Shown: positions 52,962-62,516, counted from the first letter of the stretch. The stretch is 64,000 nucleotides of DNA from GCA-2401735 sp051252095 (GCA_051252095.1 JBPOFK010000002.1:1-64000); one strand, 5' to 3'. Program-made: numbers and translations. The notes: generated by a model not told the origin, from the letters alone.

Positions 52962-52972
52962 ATTTATGACAG
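52962..52972 (-). promoter_or_regulatory. Pho-box half-site upstream of phoB
   Basis: Minus strand CTGTCATAAAT is a perfect 11-bp Pho-box unit. The next unit downstream (TTGAAAT) matches CTGTCAT at only four of seven positions, so the full box is degenerate. It lies about 54 bp upstream of the phoB start and fits autoregulation. Confidence 0.45.
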
Positions 52973-53087
52973 AGTCACAAAATTATGATGAATTTTAAAA
53001 ATAGTTAATTGCCATTTATTGAGATTTGTAACAATATGTAACTAATTCAAAATGAGCTACATATAATTAGAAGTCTTAGGAGGAAGT

Positions 53088-54746
53088 ATGGCAAGCTTTT
53101 TAGATAAAGAAAATACGATTGCAGGCCCTAGTTTTAATCGATGGCTCGTGCCACCCGCAGCATTAGCCATACATCTTTCTATTGGGATGGCTTATGGGTT
53201 TAGCGTGTTTTGGAAACCGCTTGGCAATGCATTAGTCGATGCCTCAGGCGCCCCTGTAGCTGCCTGCGCTGCGGGTGCTACAACGTTTGGCGATAAATTG
53301 GCAGGCACTGCTAAGGCATTATTCGCTACAGACTGTAACTGGACTCAATTTGATCTCGGCTGGATGTTTACGCTATTTTTTGTGTTGCTTGGTTGCTCCG
53401 CCGCTATTTTTGGTGGTTGGCTAGAGCGAGAAGGACCAAGGAAAACAGGTTTCGTTTCTGCAATTTTGTGGGCGGGTGGCTTGCTCATCTCTGCCTATGG
53501 TATTTATATTCATCAACTTTGGTTGCTATGGCTTGGTAGCGGAGTCATTGGTGGTATTGGCTTAGGTCTGGGCTATATTTCTCCTGTATCTACACTAATT
53601 AAATGGTTTCCTGATCATCGGGGTATGGCAACCGGAATGGCAATAATGGGTTTTGGCGGTGGGGCAATGATTGGTTCACCGATTGCAACGAAGCTGATGG
53701 CGCATTTTTCTGAAGCTGGTGGTGTTGGGGTATGGCAAACCTTTGTGGTACTTGGACTTATCTATTTTATTTTCATGGTAAGTGGTGCATTTGGATACCG
53801 TGTGCCAGCAACAGGTTGGAAACCTGAAAACTGGAATCCACCAGAAACACAGAAAAATGCCATGATTGCACACAAGCATGTGCATTTGAGCAGGGCGCAT
53901 AAAACACCACAGTTTTGGCTGTTATGGCTGGTGTTATGTATGAATGTTTCTGCATGTATTGGTATATTGGGTGCTGCATCCCCTATGTTACAGGAGACAT
54001 TTGGAGGTGCCCTTATTGGTCAGCCAGACGTTGGATTTGCTGAGATTAGGAGTAACCACGATTTGACAACGGCGGCAGCTTTGGTAGGTGCTGGCTTTGT
54101 TGGCTTGATATCAGTATTTAATATTTTTGGCCGAATTGGCTGGGCATCATCATCAGACAAGTTAGGCCGCAAGCGAACCTATTATATTTTCTTTGTGCTT
54201 GGCGCTTTCTTATATTGTTCCGCTGCCTATGTTGCAGGCTTTAAATCATTGTCGTTATTCGTCGCTAGTTTTTGCATTATCTCCTCTATGTATGGTGGTG
54301 GTTTTGCCACAATTCCAGCTTATTTAGCTGATATTTTCGGCACTCAATTTGTTGGTGCGATTCATGGACGTCTTCTAACAGCATGGTCTACAGCAGGTAT
54401 AGTCGGGCCAGTGATTGTGAATTACATGCACGATACGCGTTTGGAGGCGGGGGTGCCGTATGACAAGATTTATGGACCAATTATGCTAGTGTTAGCAGGG
54501 ATGATGGTGATTGGGTTTGTTGCAAATATGCTGATTAAACCATTGGATGATAAAGATTTTATGACAGATGCGGAGCTCGAAGCAGTTCGGAGTGCTGGGC
54601 ATGAGAAAGTAGTGTCTAAAGCATCTTCTAATGCAGCAACAGAAAAGCATTCGCTCATTCTGTTAGCTGCTTGGGCAACGGTAATGATCCCCATTGCATA
54701 TGGTATATGGAGTACTGCTCAAAAAGCATGGTCTTTATTTAGCTAG
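53088..54746 (+). CDS. OFA-family MFS transporter (oxalate/formate antiporter-like)
   Basis: The 552-residue protein has about twelve helices. SIGMAYGFSVFWKPLG, GGWLEREGPRK, GLGLGYISPVSTLIKWFPDHRGMATGMAIMGFGGGA and the loop 8-9 region GRIGWASSSDKLGRKR are characteristic of the OFA family. The insert ALVDASGAPVAACAAGATTF between helices 1 and 2 is longer than usual. AGGAGG precedes the ATG. The substrate is probably a small carboxylate but cannot be read from sequence. Confidence 0.88.
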   Translation: MASFLDKENTIAGPSFNRWLVPPAALAIHLSIGMAYGFSVFWKPLGNALVDASGAPVAACAAGATTFGDKLAGTAKALFATDCNWTQFDLGWMFTLFFVLLGCSAAIFGGWLEREGPRKTGFVSAILWAGGLLISAYGIYIHQLWLLWLGSGVIGGIGLGLGYISPVSTLIKWFPDHRGMATGMAIMGFGGGAMIGSPIATKLMAHFSEAGGVGVWQTFVVLGLIYFIFMVSGAFGYRVPATGWKPENWNPPETQKNAMIAHKHVHLSRAHKTPQFWLLWLVLCMNVSACIGILGAASPMLQETFGGALIGQPDVGFAEIRSNHDLTTAAALVGAGFVGLISVFNIFGRIGWASSSDKLGRKRTYYIFFVLGAFLYCSAAYVAGFKSLSLFVASFCIISSMYGGGFATIPAYLADIFGTQFVGAIHGRLLTAWSTAGIVGPVIVNYMHDTRLEAGVPYDKIYGPIMLVLAGMMVIGFVANMLIKPLDDKDFMTDAELEAVRSAGHEKVVSKASSNAATEKHSLILLAAWATVMIPIAYGIWSTAQKAWSLFS

Positions 54747-54820
54747 ATTGCGTAAATCCCATCGTATTGGGAGGATTAAATAGCGTAAAATGTTGTTTTT
54801 TACGAAATAGAGAGAATGTT

Positions 54821-55270
54821 TTGGACAAAATAGCAATAAATCTGGATGGCTCTGGCAAAAAAATAGGCATAGTCTTGTCACGATTTAATAGCAATATAGG
54901 TGAAGGTTTACTCAAGTCATGTCATGCAGAGCTGTTAAAGCTAGGCGTTGCAGAAGAAGATATTCAGCTTGCCACAGTAGCTGGGGCGTTAGAGTCTCCG
55001 TTGATTCTACAAGAAATGGCATTAAGCGAACAATATGATGCACTTATCGCACTAGGTGCCATTGTGCGCGGTGAAACGTATCATTTTGAGGTCGTTGCAA
55101 ATGAGTCTGCTCGTGGTGTTGCCGACGTGCAACTCAATACTGGGGTTCCTATATCGAATGCTATCCTAACAACAGAAAATGATGAGCAAGCATTAGCCCG
55201 CGTGGAAGTGAAAGGTGCTGAAGCGGCGAGGGTAGCCATTGAAATGGCTAATTTGGTCAGCGTATTATGA
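54821..55270 (+). CDS. ribH: 6,7-dimethyl-8-ribityllumazine synthase RibH
   Basis: Penultimate step of riboflavin synthesis. A TTG at 54821, preceded by an AGAGAGA purine run, is the most likely start (LDKIAINLDGSGKKIGIV); an in-frame upstream start at 54767 would add 18 unconserved residues. The 149-residue product has GALESPLILQEMA, ALGAIVRGETYHFEVVANES with the catalytic His, and PISNAILTTE. It overlaps nusB by 4 bp, the common ribH-nusB pair. Confidence 0.95.
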   Translation: MDKIAINLDGSGKKIGIVLSRFNSNIGEGLLKSCHAELLKLGVAEEDIQLATVAGALESPLILQEMALSEQYDALIALGAIVRGETYHFEVVANESARGVADVQLNTGVPISNAILTTENDEQALARVEVKGAEAARVAIEMANLVSVL

Positions 55271-55734
55271 GTAGCATAAATGTTGGAGCAGGTACGACCA
55301 AGAAACGTAAAACGAGTAGAAGTCGTCGTAAATCGAGAGAGCTTGTGCTAAAGGCTATCTATCGTTACATGATGAACGAAGGCGATATCAAACAAATTTT
55401 GCTAGATATGCAGGATGACCCTGACTACAATAAAGCGGACGAGGCATATTTTAAGCAATTACTTAATGGCGTTTTTGACAATTTAGCCTCACTTGATGCG
55501 CAAATTACGGCCTTCATTGATCGAGAAATCAGTGAATTAAGTCCTATTGAACATGCAATATTACGCGTTTCATCCTATGAACTTTTATTTGATATAACGA
55601 TACCTTACCGCGTAGCAATCAACGAAGGGGTTGAACTTGCCAAAACTTTTGGCGGCTCTGATGGGCATAAATATATTAATGGCGTATTAGATAAATTGGC
55701 AGCTTCTGCTAGACCGCATGAGTTTGGAAAGTAG
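55267..55734 (+). CDS. nusB: Transcription antitermination factor NusB
   Basis: The 155-residue helical protein has a basic N-terminus (TKKRKTSRSRRKSRELVLKAIYRYM) and the NusB pattern ELSPIEHAILRVSSYELLF, IPYRVAINEGVELAKTFGGSDGHKYINGVLDKLA. It binds BoxA RNA with NusE for rRNA antitermination. Translationally coupled to ribH. Confidence 0.96.
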   Translation: MSSINVGAGTTKKRKTSRSRRKSRELVLKAIYRYMMNEGDIKQILLDMQDDPDYNKADEAYFKQLLNGVFDNLASLDAQITAFIDREISELSPIEHAILRVSSYELLFDITIPYRVAINEGVELAKTFGGSDGHKYINGVLDKLAASARPHEFGK

Positions 55735-55818
55735 CCATTATTAAAGTGTTACGAACTTATCCTTATTGTTAAAAAATACAGAACCAACGCATAGTTGAAA
55801 TGGAAATGACTGGATGAT

Positions 55819-56625
55819 ATGGATGTAGCAAAAGCCGTGAGTATTGCCCGTATGTCTGATGTTGGGCAAATGCGAAGCCAGAATGAGGATTCTGTTGCCA
55901 GTGATTTAACTACAGGACTTGTCATGGTGGCTGATGGTATGGGCGGCTACAAAGCAGGCGAAATAGCTAGTCAAATGACGACCCTGATTGTTGCCGCTGA
56001 GTTGGCGGAGCTTATGCATCAGCAAAGACTATCAAGAAAAATACTGCATTTGTCAGTGGGAGAGATGCTCAAAAGAGCAGTAGCAGCCGCAAATAGCTTT
56101 GTCTACCAAATATCACAAGAGCAACCTATTTGTTCTGGGATGGGTACAACAATGGTAGCGGGCATTTTTTATAATAATAAACTGATTGTCGGTCACATTG
56201 GCGATTCTAGACTCTACCGTTTCCGTGAAGGCATATTAGAACAGCTCACAGAAGATCATTCCTTACTACAAGAACAAATTAATGCCAAGCTGATTACTAA
56301 AGAGCAGGCAAGGATGTCAAATGACGGTCACTTAGTTACGCGTGCACTAGGAACAGAAGCCGAAGTTGAGCTCGAATTAAATGAATATGAGGTGATGGTT
56401 GGGGATTGTTATTTGCTTTGTTCAGATGGATTAACAGATTTAGTTGAAGATGATGATATCCAAGAAACAATTACATCGGCCAATGGGAATATACACCTTG
56501 CAGCCAGCAGCCTCATCAGACTTGCAAATAAATATGGAGGGACCGATAATGTGTCGGTTGTCATTGCTTTAATCAAGGATTCGTTTGCAATGAAGCAGGG
56601 CTGGATATATAAGTTATGGGGATAA
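55819..56625 (+). CDS. PP2C-type serine/threonine phosphatase (Stp1-like)
   Basis: The 268-residue cytoplasmic enzyme has the PPM metal motifs: SDVGQMRSQNEDS, VMVADGMGGYKAGE, GSRLYRF-type GHIGDSRLYRFREG, CSDGLTDLVEDDDI and GGTDNVSVVIAL. It dephosphorylates Ser/Thr sites, usually placed there by a Hanks-type kinase; none is in the window. It is followed 32 bp later by an FHA gene. Confidence 0.92.
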   Translation: MDVAKAVSIARMSDVGQMRSQNEDSVASDLTTGLVMVADGMGGYKAGEIASQMTTLIVAAELAELMHQQRLSRKILHLSVGEMLKRAVAAANSFVYQISQEQPICSGMGTTMVAGIFYNNKLIVGHIGDSRLYRFREGILEQLTEDHSLLQEQINAKLITKEQARMSNDGHLVTRALGTEAEVELELNEYEVMVGDCYLLCSDGLTDLVEDDDIQETITSANGNIHLAASSLIRLANKYGGTDNVSVVIALIKDSFAMKQGWIYKLWG

Positions 56626-56657
56626 ACTCAATTTAACCAAGATTTTCAAAGGCAGTC

Positions 56658-57407
56658 ATGGCGAAGTTAATTTTCTTATTAGATGGAAATGTGATTAAAG
56701 AATATGTTGTTGACAAAGACCGATTAACAATCGGACGTCGCGCGACAAATGATGTGCATATTGATAACTTGGCAATCAGTGGCGAGCATGCTGTGATTGT
56801 TCGCACGCAAGGTGAAGTTTATATACAAGACCTAAATAGTACCAATGGTACAGTCGTTAATAAGAAAACGATAAAGAAGCAAGTTCTTAAGCATGGGGAC
56901 ACAATTGGTCTTGGAAAATATCAACTAAAGTTTGTGCAAGATATCACAACGACTGCTAGACCTGAAGCAAGTGGATTTGCAGATACCGTCATGGTTGCAT
57001 CTGAAACCCAAGCTGATGAAACGCAAGAAGAGGCACTGGAATCACCTGAAACTGCTGATCAATCCAATATAGAAGAAACTACGCTAGACACGGATTTGAC
57101 AAATGAACCGCCTGATACAGCTGCAAACGGAACGTCTACTGAATCACAAGAGCCCAGATTGAAAATTTTAAGTGGTGACAGAGTAGGGGAGTTGTTGTTT
57201 TTAGATAAGACAATGGTCAAGTTAGGGGAGCCAGGCAAGCAGGTTGCTGTGGTCACCAAAAGACAAGAAGGCTTTTTCCTGACACATGTTGCTGGAAACC
57301 AGTACCCAATTGTGAATGGTAAAACTATTGGTGCGCAAGCGTATGCTTTGAGCAATCATGAAGAAATAGAGGTGCTAGGCACAAAGATGGAATTTTGTCT
57401 GGATTAA
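56658..57407 (+). CDS. FHA-domain protein (two FHA-like halves)
   Basis: The 249-residue protein has an N-terminal FHA domain (about 1-95) with TIGRRATNDVHIDNLAISGEHAVI and LNSTNGTVVN, which bind phosphothreonine, an acidic Glu/Thr-rich linker (about 105-165) and a second FHA-like half that is shorter and lacks a clear Arg-Ser-His set. It is a soluble adaptor, probably downstream of the phosphatase gene product. Confidence 0.85.
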   Translation: MAKLIFLLDGNVIKEYVVDKDRLTIGRRATNDVHIDNLAISGEHAVIVRTQGEVYIQDLNSTNGTVVNKKTIKKQVLKHGDTIGLGKYQLKFVQDITTTARPEASGFADTVMVASETQADETQEEALESPETADQSNIEETTLDTDLTNEPPDTAANGTSTESQEPRLKILSGDRVGELLFLDKTMVKLGEPGKQVAVVTKRQEGFFLTHVAGNQYPIVNGKTIGAQAYALSNHEEIEVLGTKMEFCLD

Positions 57408-57444
57408 TATTGTTAAGCAATGATCAGAGTGGGTGGGTTGTTAC

Positions 57445-59088
57445 ATGAAACAATCAGAACTTCTTAATCAACTAGAACGCTTAAATGCGATTGGGGTTGC
57501 GCTGTCAGCAGAGCCGAATAATGATCGCTTACTGGAAACAATACTGTTAGGTGCAAAAGAACTGACAAATGCAGATGGCGGTACACTGTATATCGTCTCA
57601 GATGACCACAAGTTAAAATTTGAAATTATGCGGACACTGAGTCTCAATATTGCACTTGGCGGCACAACGGGCAAAAAAATCCCTTTTTCTTCATTACCGC
57701 TATATTTAGAAGATAATCAGCCTAACCTTAATATGGTTGCTGCATACTGTGTGCTGAAAGACCAAACGATTAATATAGATGATGCCTATTTGGCAGAAGG
57801 CTTTGATTTTTCTGGTACAAGACAATTTGATGAAAAAATGGGCTACCGTTCAAAATCATTTTTGACTGTTCCGATGAAAAATCATGAGAATGAGATTATC
57901 GGTGTATTGCAGTTAATCAATGCAATTGATCCAAAGACAAAAGAAGTCGTTTCTTTTACCCAGTCACATCAGCGCTTAGTTGAGTCGCTGGCTTCACAAG
58001 CTGCTGTGACAATGACCAATCAGAATTTAATTAGTGGTTTAAAAGATTTGTTTGAGTCATTTATTAAGTTAATTGCAGACGCGATTGATGAAAAATCACC
58101 CTACACGGGAGGGCACTGCCAGCGCGTACCAGAGTTAACCATGATGCTGGCAGACGCCGCAATGAAAACTCAAAGCGGCCCATTTAAAAACTTTACCATG
58201 ACCGAAAAAGAGATCTACGAACTGAAAATTGCGGCTTGGTTACATGATTGTGGCAAGGTCACGACACCTGAGTCTGTGATGGATAAAGCAACAAAGTTAG
58301 AAACAATATTTGATCGAATTGAGTTAATTGACCAAAGATTTGAATTATTAAAAGCACAACGAGAAAATGCCTATTTACAGCTAATGTTGGAATCTTGTGG
58401 CGATGGCAAGTCGCTTAACCAACCTTCAATGCAAAATGAAATTAAAGCCATTCACAGGCAACTCGATGATGATAAGCAATTTATTCGTCGCGTTAATGTT
58501 GGTAGTGAGGCTATGCGAAAGCAAGATCAGGAACGGGTGATGAAAATCGCTAGCTATGATTTTGTTGATGCAGCAGGGAAGCGTAAGAAGTTTTTAACTG
58601 ATGATGAAGCTTACAACTTAACCATCCCGCGTGGTACGCTAACACCAGAAGAGCGCGCTGTCATCAATAACCATATTTCGGTGACAATCAACATGCTTGA
58701 GTCACTTCCTTATCCAAAGGACTTAATGCGGGTACCAGAGTATGCTGGTGGCCATCATGAGCGTATGGATGGCAAAGGTTACCCTAAAGGGTTAAAGCGT
58801 CATGAAATGTCAATTCCTGCACGCATGATGGGTGTTGCAGATATATTTGAAGCCCTGACATCTAAAGATAGGCCATATAAAAAAGCAAAAACGTTATCTG
58901 AGACATTGATGATACTAGGTAAAATGAAACTGGAGCATCATATCGATCCGGATATTTTTGATTTATTTGTACGCGAAAAAATTTATTTACGCTATGCAGA
59001 AATGTTTTTGGAGCCATCACAGATTGATGAAGTGGATGAGTCAAGAATTCCAGGGCACGTGAGCTTTGGTGTCATTAACACTTTATAA
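57445..59088 (+). CDS. GAF and HD-GYP protein (predicted c-di-GMP phosphodiesterase)
   Basis: From the ATG at 57445 the protein has 547 residues: a GAF domain (about 10-195), then an HD-GYP domain. Seen motifs are HDCGK (His267-Asp268, Lys271), NNHISVTINMLESL and GGHHERMDGKGYPKGL (His437-His438, Gly445-Tyr446-Pro447). About 110 residues (about 283-395, partly coiled coil) are inserted between the HD and GYP halves. It should degrade c-di-GMP when the GAF ligand or a partner signals. An in-frame GTG at 57433 is the alternative start. The last 14 bp overlap the convergent ferredoxin gene. Confidence 0.9.
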   Translation: MKQSELLNQLERLNAIGVALSAEPNNDRLLETILLGAKELTNADGGTLYIVSDDHKLKFEIMRTLSLNIALGGTTGKKIPFSSLPLYLEDNQPNLNMVAAYCVLKDQTINIDDAYLAEGFDFSGTRQFDEKMGYRSKSFLTVPMKNHENEIIGVLQLINAIDPKTKEVVSFTQSHQRLVESLASQAAVTMTNQNLISGLKDLFESFIKLIADAIDEKSPYTGGHCQRVPELTMMLADAAMKTQSGPFKNFTMTEKEIYELKIAAWLHDCGKVTTPESVMDKATKLETIFDRIELIDQRFELLKAQRENAYLQLMLESCGDGKSLNQPSMQNEIKAIHRQLDDDKQFIRRVNVGSEAMRKQDQERVMKIASYDFVDAAGKRKKFLTDDEAYNLTIPRGTLTPEERAVINNHISVTINMLESLPYPKDLMRVPEYAGGHHERMDGKGYPKGLKRHEMSIPARMMGVADIFEALTSKDRPYKKAKTLSETLMILGKMKLEHHIDPDIFDLFVREKIYLRYAEMFLEPSQIDEVDESRIPGHVSFGVINTL

Positions 59089-59353
59089 ACATTTTTACTT
59101 CTTCAATGATTACATCTAGTCTTTGTGCATTGACTTCATGAAAGCATGTCCCGTTGGGGGAAAGGCGGACATTAGGGCCTGTATGACAAAGCCCCATGCA
59201 TGGGCTTTCTACCGTAATAATAGGTAAATCTAATAACGCTTCAGAAAGTGCTGTTAATACTGTATCGCTATCGCGCGCACCACATGAGGGGTGGCTCGGG
59301 TTGGCACGGAAGTTAGTGCATACCATTACTTTTTTATGAGACTGCATGCTCAT
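59075..59353 (-). CDS. Thioredoxin-like [2Fe-2S] ferredoxin
   Basis: A ferredoxin-like protein of about 92 residues with VCTNFRANPSHPSCGAR and SPCMGLCHTGPNVRLSPNG, giving four cluster cysteines spaced as in thioredoxin-like 2Fe-2S proteins. The ATG at 59353 is chosen because AGGA lies 8 bp upstream inside the end of lpxH; starts at 59362 or 59347 are possible. The 5' end overlaps lpxH by about 20 bp. No partner is evident. Confidence 0.85.
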   Translation of the reverse strand: MSMQSHKKVMVCTNFRANPSHPSCGARDSDTVLTALSEALLDLPIITVESPCMGLCHTGPNVRLSPNGTCFHEVNAQRLDVIIEEVKMFIKC

Positions 59354-60062
59354 GAAAGCCATCCTGATCGAGCTTCAAAAAGCTCCCTTGCGCATACCAA
59401 TCGCCTAACACTAAGCGTTCACATGTGTGACCATCAACGAGATGTTGATGCCTTCTTGGCCTATGCGTATGACCATGAATAAATATGGGAGGGTAATCAT
59501 ATTGCTTTAGTAATCCTGCCACAGCTGACGGATTGACATCCATGATTTCCATAGACTTGATGGATTTTTCGAGTTCACTTTTTTTGCGGATTGATTCAAT
59601 ATAAGCGATACGAGCGGTCAATGGCTGACTCAGAAACTGAGTTTTCCAAGCTTCGTTACGCACCTCTGTTCTGAATGCTTGGTAAGCGGTGTCGTCTGTG
59701 CACAGATCATCGCCGTGACTCAATAATATTGGCGTGTCATATAAAGTGACCAAATATGGGTCTGGTAAGATAGTTAGGTTGGTCGCTTTTGAAAATGCGT
59801 TACCTAATAAGAAGTCACGGTTGCCATGAATCAGAAATACCTCAACACCAGTTTGACTTAATACATTCAATGCTTTGATAATTTCGGCATGCGCGCCTGT
59901 CGTGATGACGTCATCACCAGGCCAATACTCAAACAAGTCGCCTAAAATATAAAGGTTATCAGCTTGCGACGCAGTATTTGTCAAAAAAGCAATAAAGGCA
60001 TCAATAATTTCAGGCCGGGAATCACATAGATGTAAGTCTGATATGAAAAGACTGAATCCCAT
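59334..60062 (-). CDS. lpxH: UDP-2,3-diacylglucosamine diphosphatase LpxH
   Basis: Lipid A synthesis, converting UDP-2,3-diacylglucosamine to lipid X. The 242-residue metallophosphatase has FISDLHLCDSRPE, YILGDLFEYWPGDD, LIHGNRDFLLG, LLSHGDDLCTDD and IHGHTHRPRRH. It follows ppiB, the ppiB-lpxH order of E. coli, and is followed by the ferredoxin gene with an overlap. Confidence 0.96.
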   Translation of the reverse strand: MGFSLFISDLHLCDSRPEIIDAFIAFLTNTASQADNLYILGDLFEYWPGDDVITTGAHAEIIKALNVLSQTGVEVFLIHGNRDFLLGNAFSKATNLTILPDPYLVTLYDTPILLSHGDDLCTDDTAYQAFRTEVRNEAWKTQFLSQPLTARIAYIESIRKKSELEKSIKSMEIMDVNPSAVAGLLKQYDYPPIFIHGHTHRPRRHQHLVDGHTCERLVLGDWYAQGSFLKLDQDGFHEHAVS

Positions 60063-60090
60063 AATTAAGTCAGTTGGTTAATACGTGTTG

Positions 60091-60582
60091 TTATACGACA
60101 GTTGCTTTTTCAATAATGACAGGCTCAACAGGGACATCTTGATGACCGCCTTTAGTACCTGTCTCTACATCTTTAATTTTTTCGATGACATCTGTGCCTT
60201 CTGTTACTTTTCCAAATACACAGTAGCCCCAACCGCTGGCTGTAGGGGCGGTATGGTTTAAAAAGTCGTTGTCATTAACATTAATAAAAAATTGACTGGT
60301 CGCCGAGTCAGGAATCGAAGTGCGTGCCATCGCAATGGTGTATTTGTCGTTACTTAACCCATTATCGGCTTCAATTTTGATTGCATCTTGAGTCGGCTTC
60401 TCTTTCATGGTGGTGTCAAAGCCACCACCTTGAATCATAAAATTATTGATGACACGATGAAAAATCAAACCATCATAAAAACCATCTTCTACATATTGTA
60501 AAAAGTTTGCGACGGTAATGGGTGCTTTATCAGCATCAAGTTCAAGGGTAATTTCGCCAAAATTAGTTGTTAGTTTTACCAC
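60091..60582 (-). CDS. ppiB: Cytoplasmic peptidyl-prolyl isomerase PpiB
   Basis: Cyclophilin, 163 residues, no signal peptide. FHRVINNFMIQGGGFDTTM, TIAMARTSIPDSATSQFFINVND, WGYCVFGKVTEGTDVIEKI carry the active-site Arg, Phe and Gln. It follows a paralogue with a signal peptide and precedes lpxH. Confidence 0.95.
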   Translation of the reverse strand: MVKLTTNFGEITLELDADKAPITVANFLQYVEDGFYDGLIFHRVINNFMIQGGGFDTTMKEKPTQDAIKIEADNGLSNDKYTIAMARTSIPDSATSQFFINVNDNDFLNHTAPTASGWGYCVFGKVTEGTDVIEKIKDVETGTKGGHQDVPVEPVIIEKATVV

Positions 60583-60627
60583 TGTACATCCTTAGTTATT
60601 AATAATTAGTAATACTAATAGCTGAAA

Positions 60628-61221
60628 CTATTCAGCTGTCTCAGTATTTAGTAAAGTCGCACTGATGATTTTAATAGGTTTGACTGGCACATCAGTAAAT
60701 CTTGAAATATTGCCTGTAGGAACAACGCCAATCTGTTTAACTACATCCATACCTTTGGTTACTTTGCCAAACACACAATAGCCTATTTTATCTGGCTCTG
60801 GGCTGGTGTAATCTAAAAAGGCATTATCTTTAAGGTTAATAAAAAATTGTGCAGTGGCAGAGTCAGGGTCAGGTGTTCTCGCCATTGCAATCGTGCCAAC
60901 TTTATTTTTTAGACCATTATTGGATTCGTTTTTAATGGCTGACTTTGTCGGCTTTTCAAATAAATCTCGCTCAAAACCACCACCTTGAATCATAAAGTTA
61001 TTAATGACACGATGAAAAATGGTTTTTTCATAAAAGCCACTTTCGACATACTGTAAGAAATTAGCAACAGTCACTGGTGCTTTATCTGGATAGAGTTCAA
61101 CTGTAAACGCACCCATATTTGTTTTAAATTCAACTTGAGTTGTTTCTGCAAGTGAACTGGTTGGGATGAGAGTGATAAGTGTGAAAGAAAGAAACAGATA
61201 CTTTAAAAAACTAAATTTCAT
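60628..61221 (-). CDS. ppiA: Exported peptidyl-prolyl isomerase (PpiA-like cyclophilin)
   Basis: Paralogue of ppiB with a signal peptide (from the ATG at 61221, MKFSFLKYLFLSFTLITLIP, cleaved after about 25 residues). The core has FHRVINNFMIQGGGFERDL and IAMARTPDPDSATAQFFINLKD. The start at 61221 is preferred because an upstream in-frame start at 61257 would overlap the L,D-transpeptidase gene and lacks a signal start. Acts on periplasmic proteins. Confidence 0.9.
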   Translation of the reverse strand: MKFSFLKYLFLSFTLITLIPTSSLAETTQVEFKTNMGAFTVELYPDKAPVTVANFLQYVESGFYEKTIFHRVINNFMIQGGGFERDLFEKPTKSAIKNESNNGLKNKVGTIAMARTPDPDSATAQFFINLKDNAFLDYTSPEPDKIGYCVFGKVTKGMDVVKQIGVVPTGNISRFTDVPVKPIKIISATLLNTETAE

Positions 61222-61226
61222 GTGAT

Positions 61227-62516
61227 TTATGATGCACCCTCGTATATGATTTTCCATTGGTTATTTTCATTAGCCCAGTATTGACGTTTACGCATTTTAT
61301 TTTTGAGTGTTGGACTTTCATAGTACTGATCAAAATCGACGACAATAATTTTCGTATTTGGCGCTAAATGTTGCGTTTTGCGTAGGTTCGGATAACTAAA
61401 CATACTCACATCGCTTAATTTAATAGCGACTTTTGGTTTACCTGCTTGTACTCTGCGCTTGTGCGCAGCCCACTCTGGTAATGCGCCGTCGCTATAAAAA
61501 AACTGATTTGAATAATGGCTTAAATACTTGTCTGTATTTTGGGATACCCAGTCTTGCTGCCATTGCTCAAGTGCTTTGTTCAACGCGGACAACTCTACAG
61601 TTTGCGGTGTGGCTTTTATCAGGCTAACCCACTCCACATTATCTGAAATGATGACTGGGGTGTTACCTAGATTGAGGATAGAGGATAACTTAATCAAATC
61701 AGGGTTACTTAAAACAACGCAGCCATCACTTGCTCTAGGAGGACGGCTATAGGTATCTTTTGGTGTGCCATGCAGCCATATGCCATGCCCTGTTTTTTTG
61801 TAGTGTTTGTCTAGTGCATTAGGGTAATTGAGTGGATAAGCGCCTTCACCATAAAAATCCGATAGCGGGGTTGTTAATTTCTTGCTCGCAAAATAAAGTC
61901 CGACGGGCGTTCTTTTGTCACCCTCAACGTTTTTGTCGGCACCATTCTTACCAATAGTGACATAATAATCAGCTACATGCGCTAACCCAGCATTGCTTTT
62001 CTTGTACACAAATAATCGTGATTTTACGGTGTCAATTAGAATTAAATGTTTCTGCTTCTCTGTCATCTGAACCGTAATATTAGGTACCTGCCGATGATTA
62101 TCTGTCGAAAAATAGTAGTTAAGACGCGTGCGCGCCTCTTCACGAAGACCTTCTATTTCTTGGCTTGTTTCGGCCGCACTAATAGCTGACGTGTTACCAA
62201 AGGGATTAATTGTTTGCCCTTGAGCACTGAGCAGGTCGCCACGAATGAGGTGGGCTAGCTTAAAGTTTGGTGTCGTACGGATCAGTTCATCTACTGTGTC
62301 CATTGCTTGCTTTGTTTCACCACGTGCAATTTGCATCAGGCTCTCAACTAGCAGCTTTTCCACCAAATCACGATCAACCTTGTTGGAAAACAGTTTATCT
62401 GACAGATTGCCTTGATTGATTGCCGTGGCACTCCAAGGTAGCAGTGTGCAACCAATCACGACCAGCAGTTTCGCTAAGCCGAGATTTGATTTTCTATTTT
62501 TTTGAGCTTGTTTCAT
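61227..62516 (-). CDS. L,D-transpeptidase (YkuD) with C-terminal Cds6/NTF2-like domain
   Basis: The product has a signal (residues about 10-32), a tetratricopeptide-like stretch, a YkuD domain with HGTPKDTYSRPPRASDGCVVLSN (read in two parts), whose SDGC holds the catalytic Cys, and a C-terminal Cds6-type domain (ALEQWQQDWVSQNTDKYLSHYSNQFF and beyond). It should crosslink peptidoglycan peptides or link proteins to them. The ATG at 62516 is preferred to an in-frame GTG at 62525. It follows the TPR gene by about 50 bp; both share the same C-terminal domain. Confidence 0.85.
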   Translation of the reverse strand: MKQAQKNRKSNLGLAKLLVVIGCTLLPWSATAINQGNLSDKLFSNKVDRDLVEKLLVESLMQIARGETKQAMDTVDELIRTTPNFKLAHLIRGDLLSAQGQTINPFGNTSAISAAETSQEIEGLREEARTRLNYYFSTDNHRQVPNITVQMTEKQKHLILIDTVKSRLFVYKKSNAGLAHVADYYVTIGKNGADKNVEGDKRTPVGLYFASKKLTTPLSDFYGEGAYPLNYPNALDKHYKKTGHGIWLHGTPKDTYSRPPRASDGCVVLSNPDLIKLSSILNLGNTPVIISDNVEWVSLIKATPQTVELSALNKALEQWQQDWVSQNTDKYLSHYSNQFFYSDGALPEWAAHKRRVQAGKPKVAIKLSDVSMFSYPNLRKTQHLAPNTKIIVVDFDQYYESPTLKNKMRKRQYWANENNQWKIIYEGAS

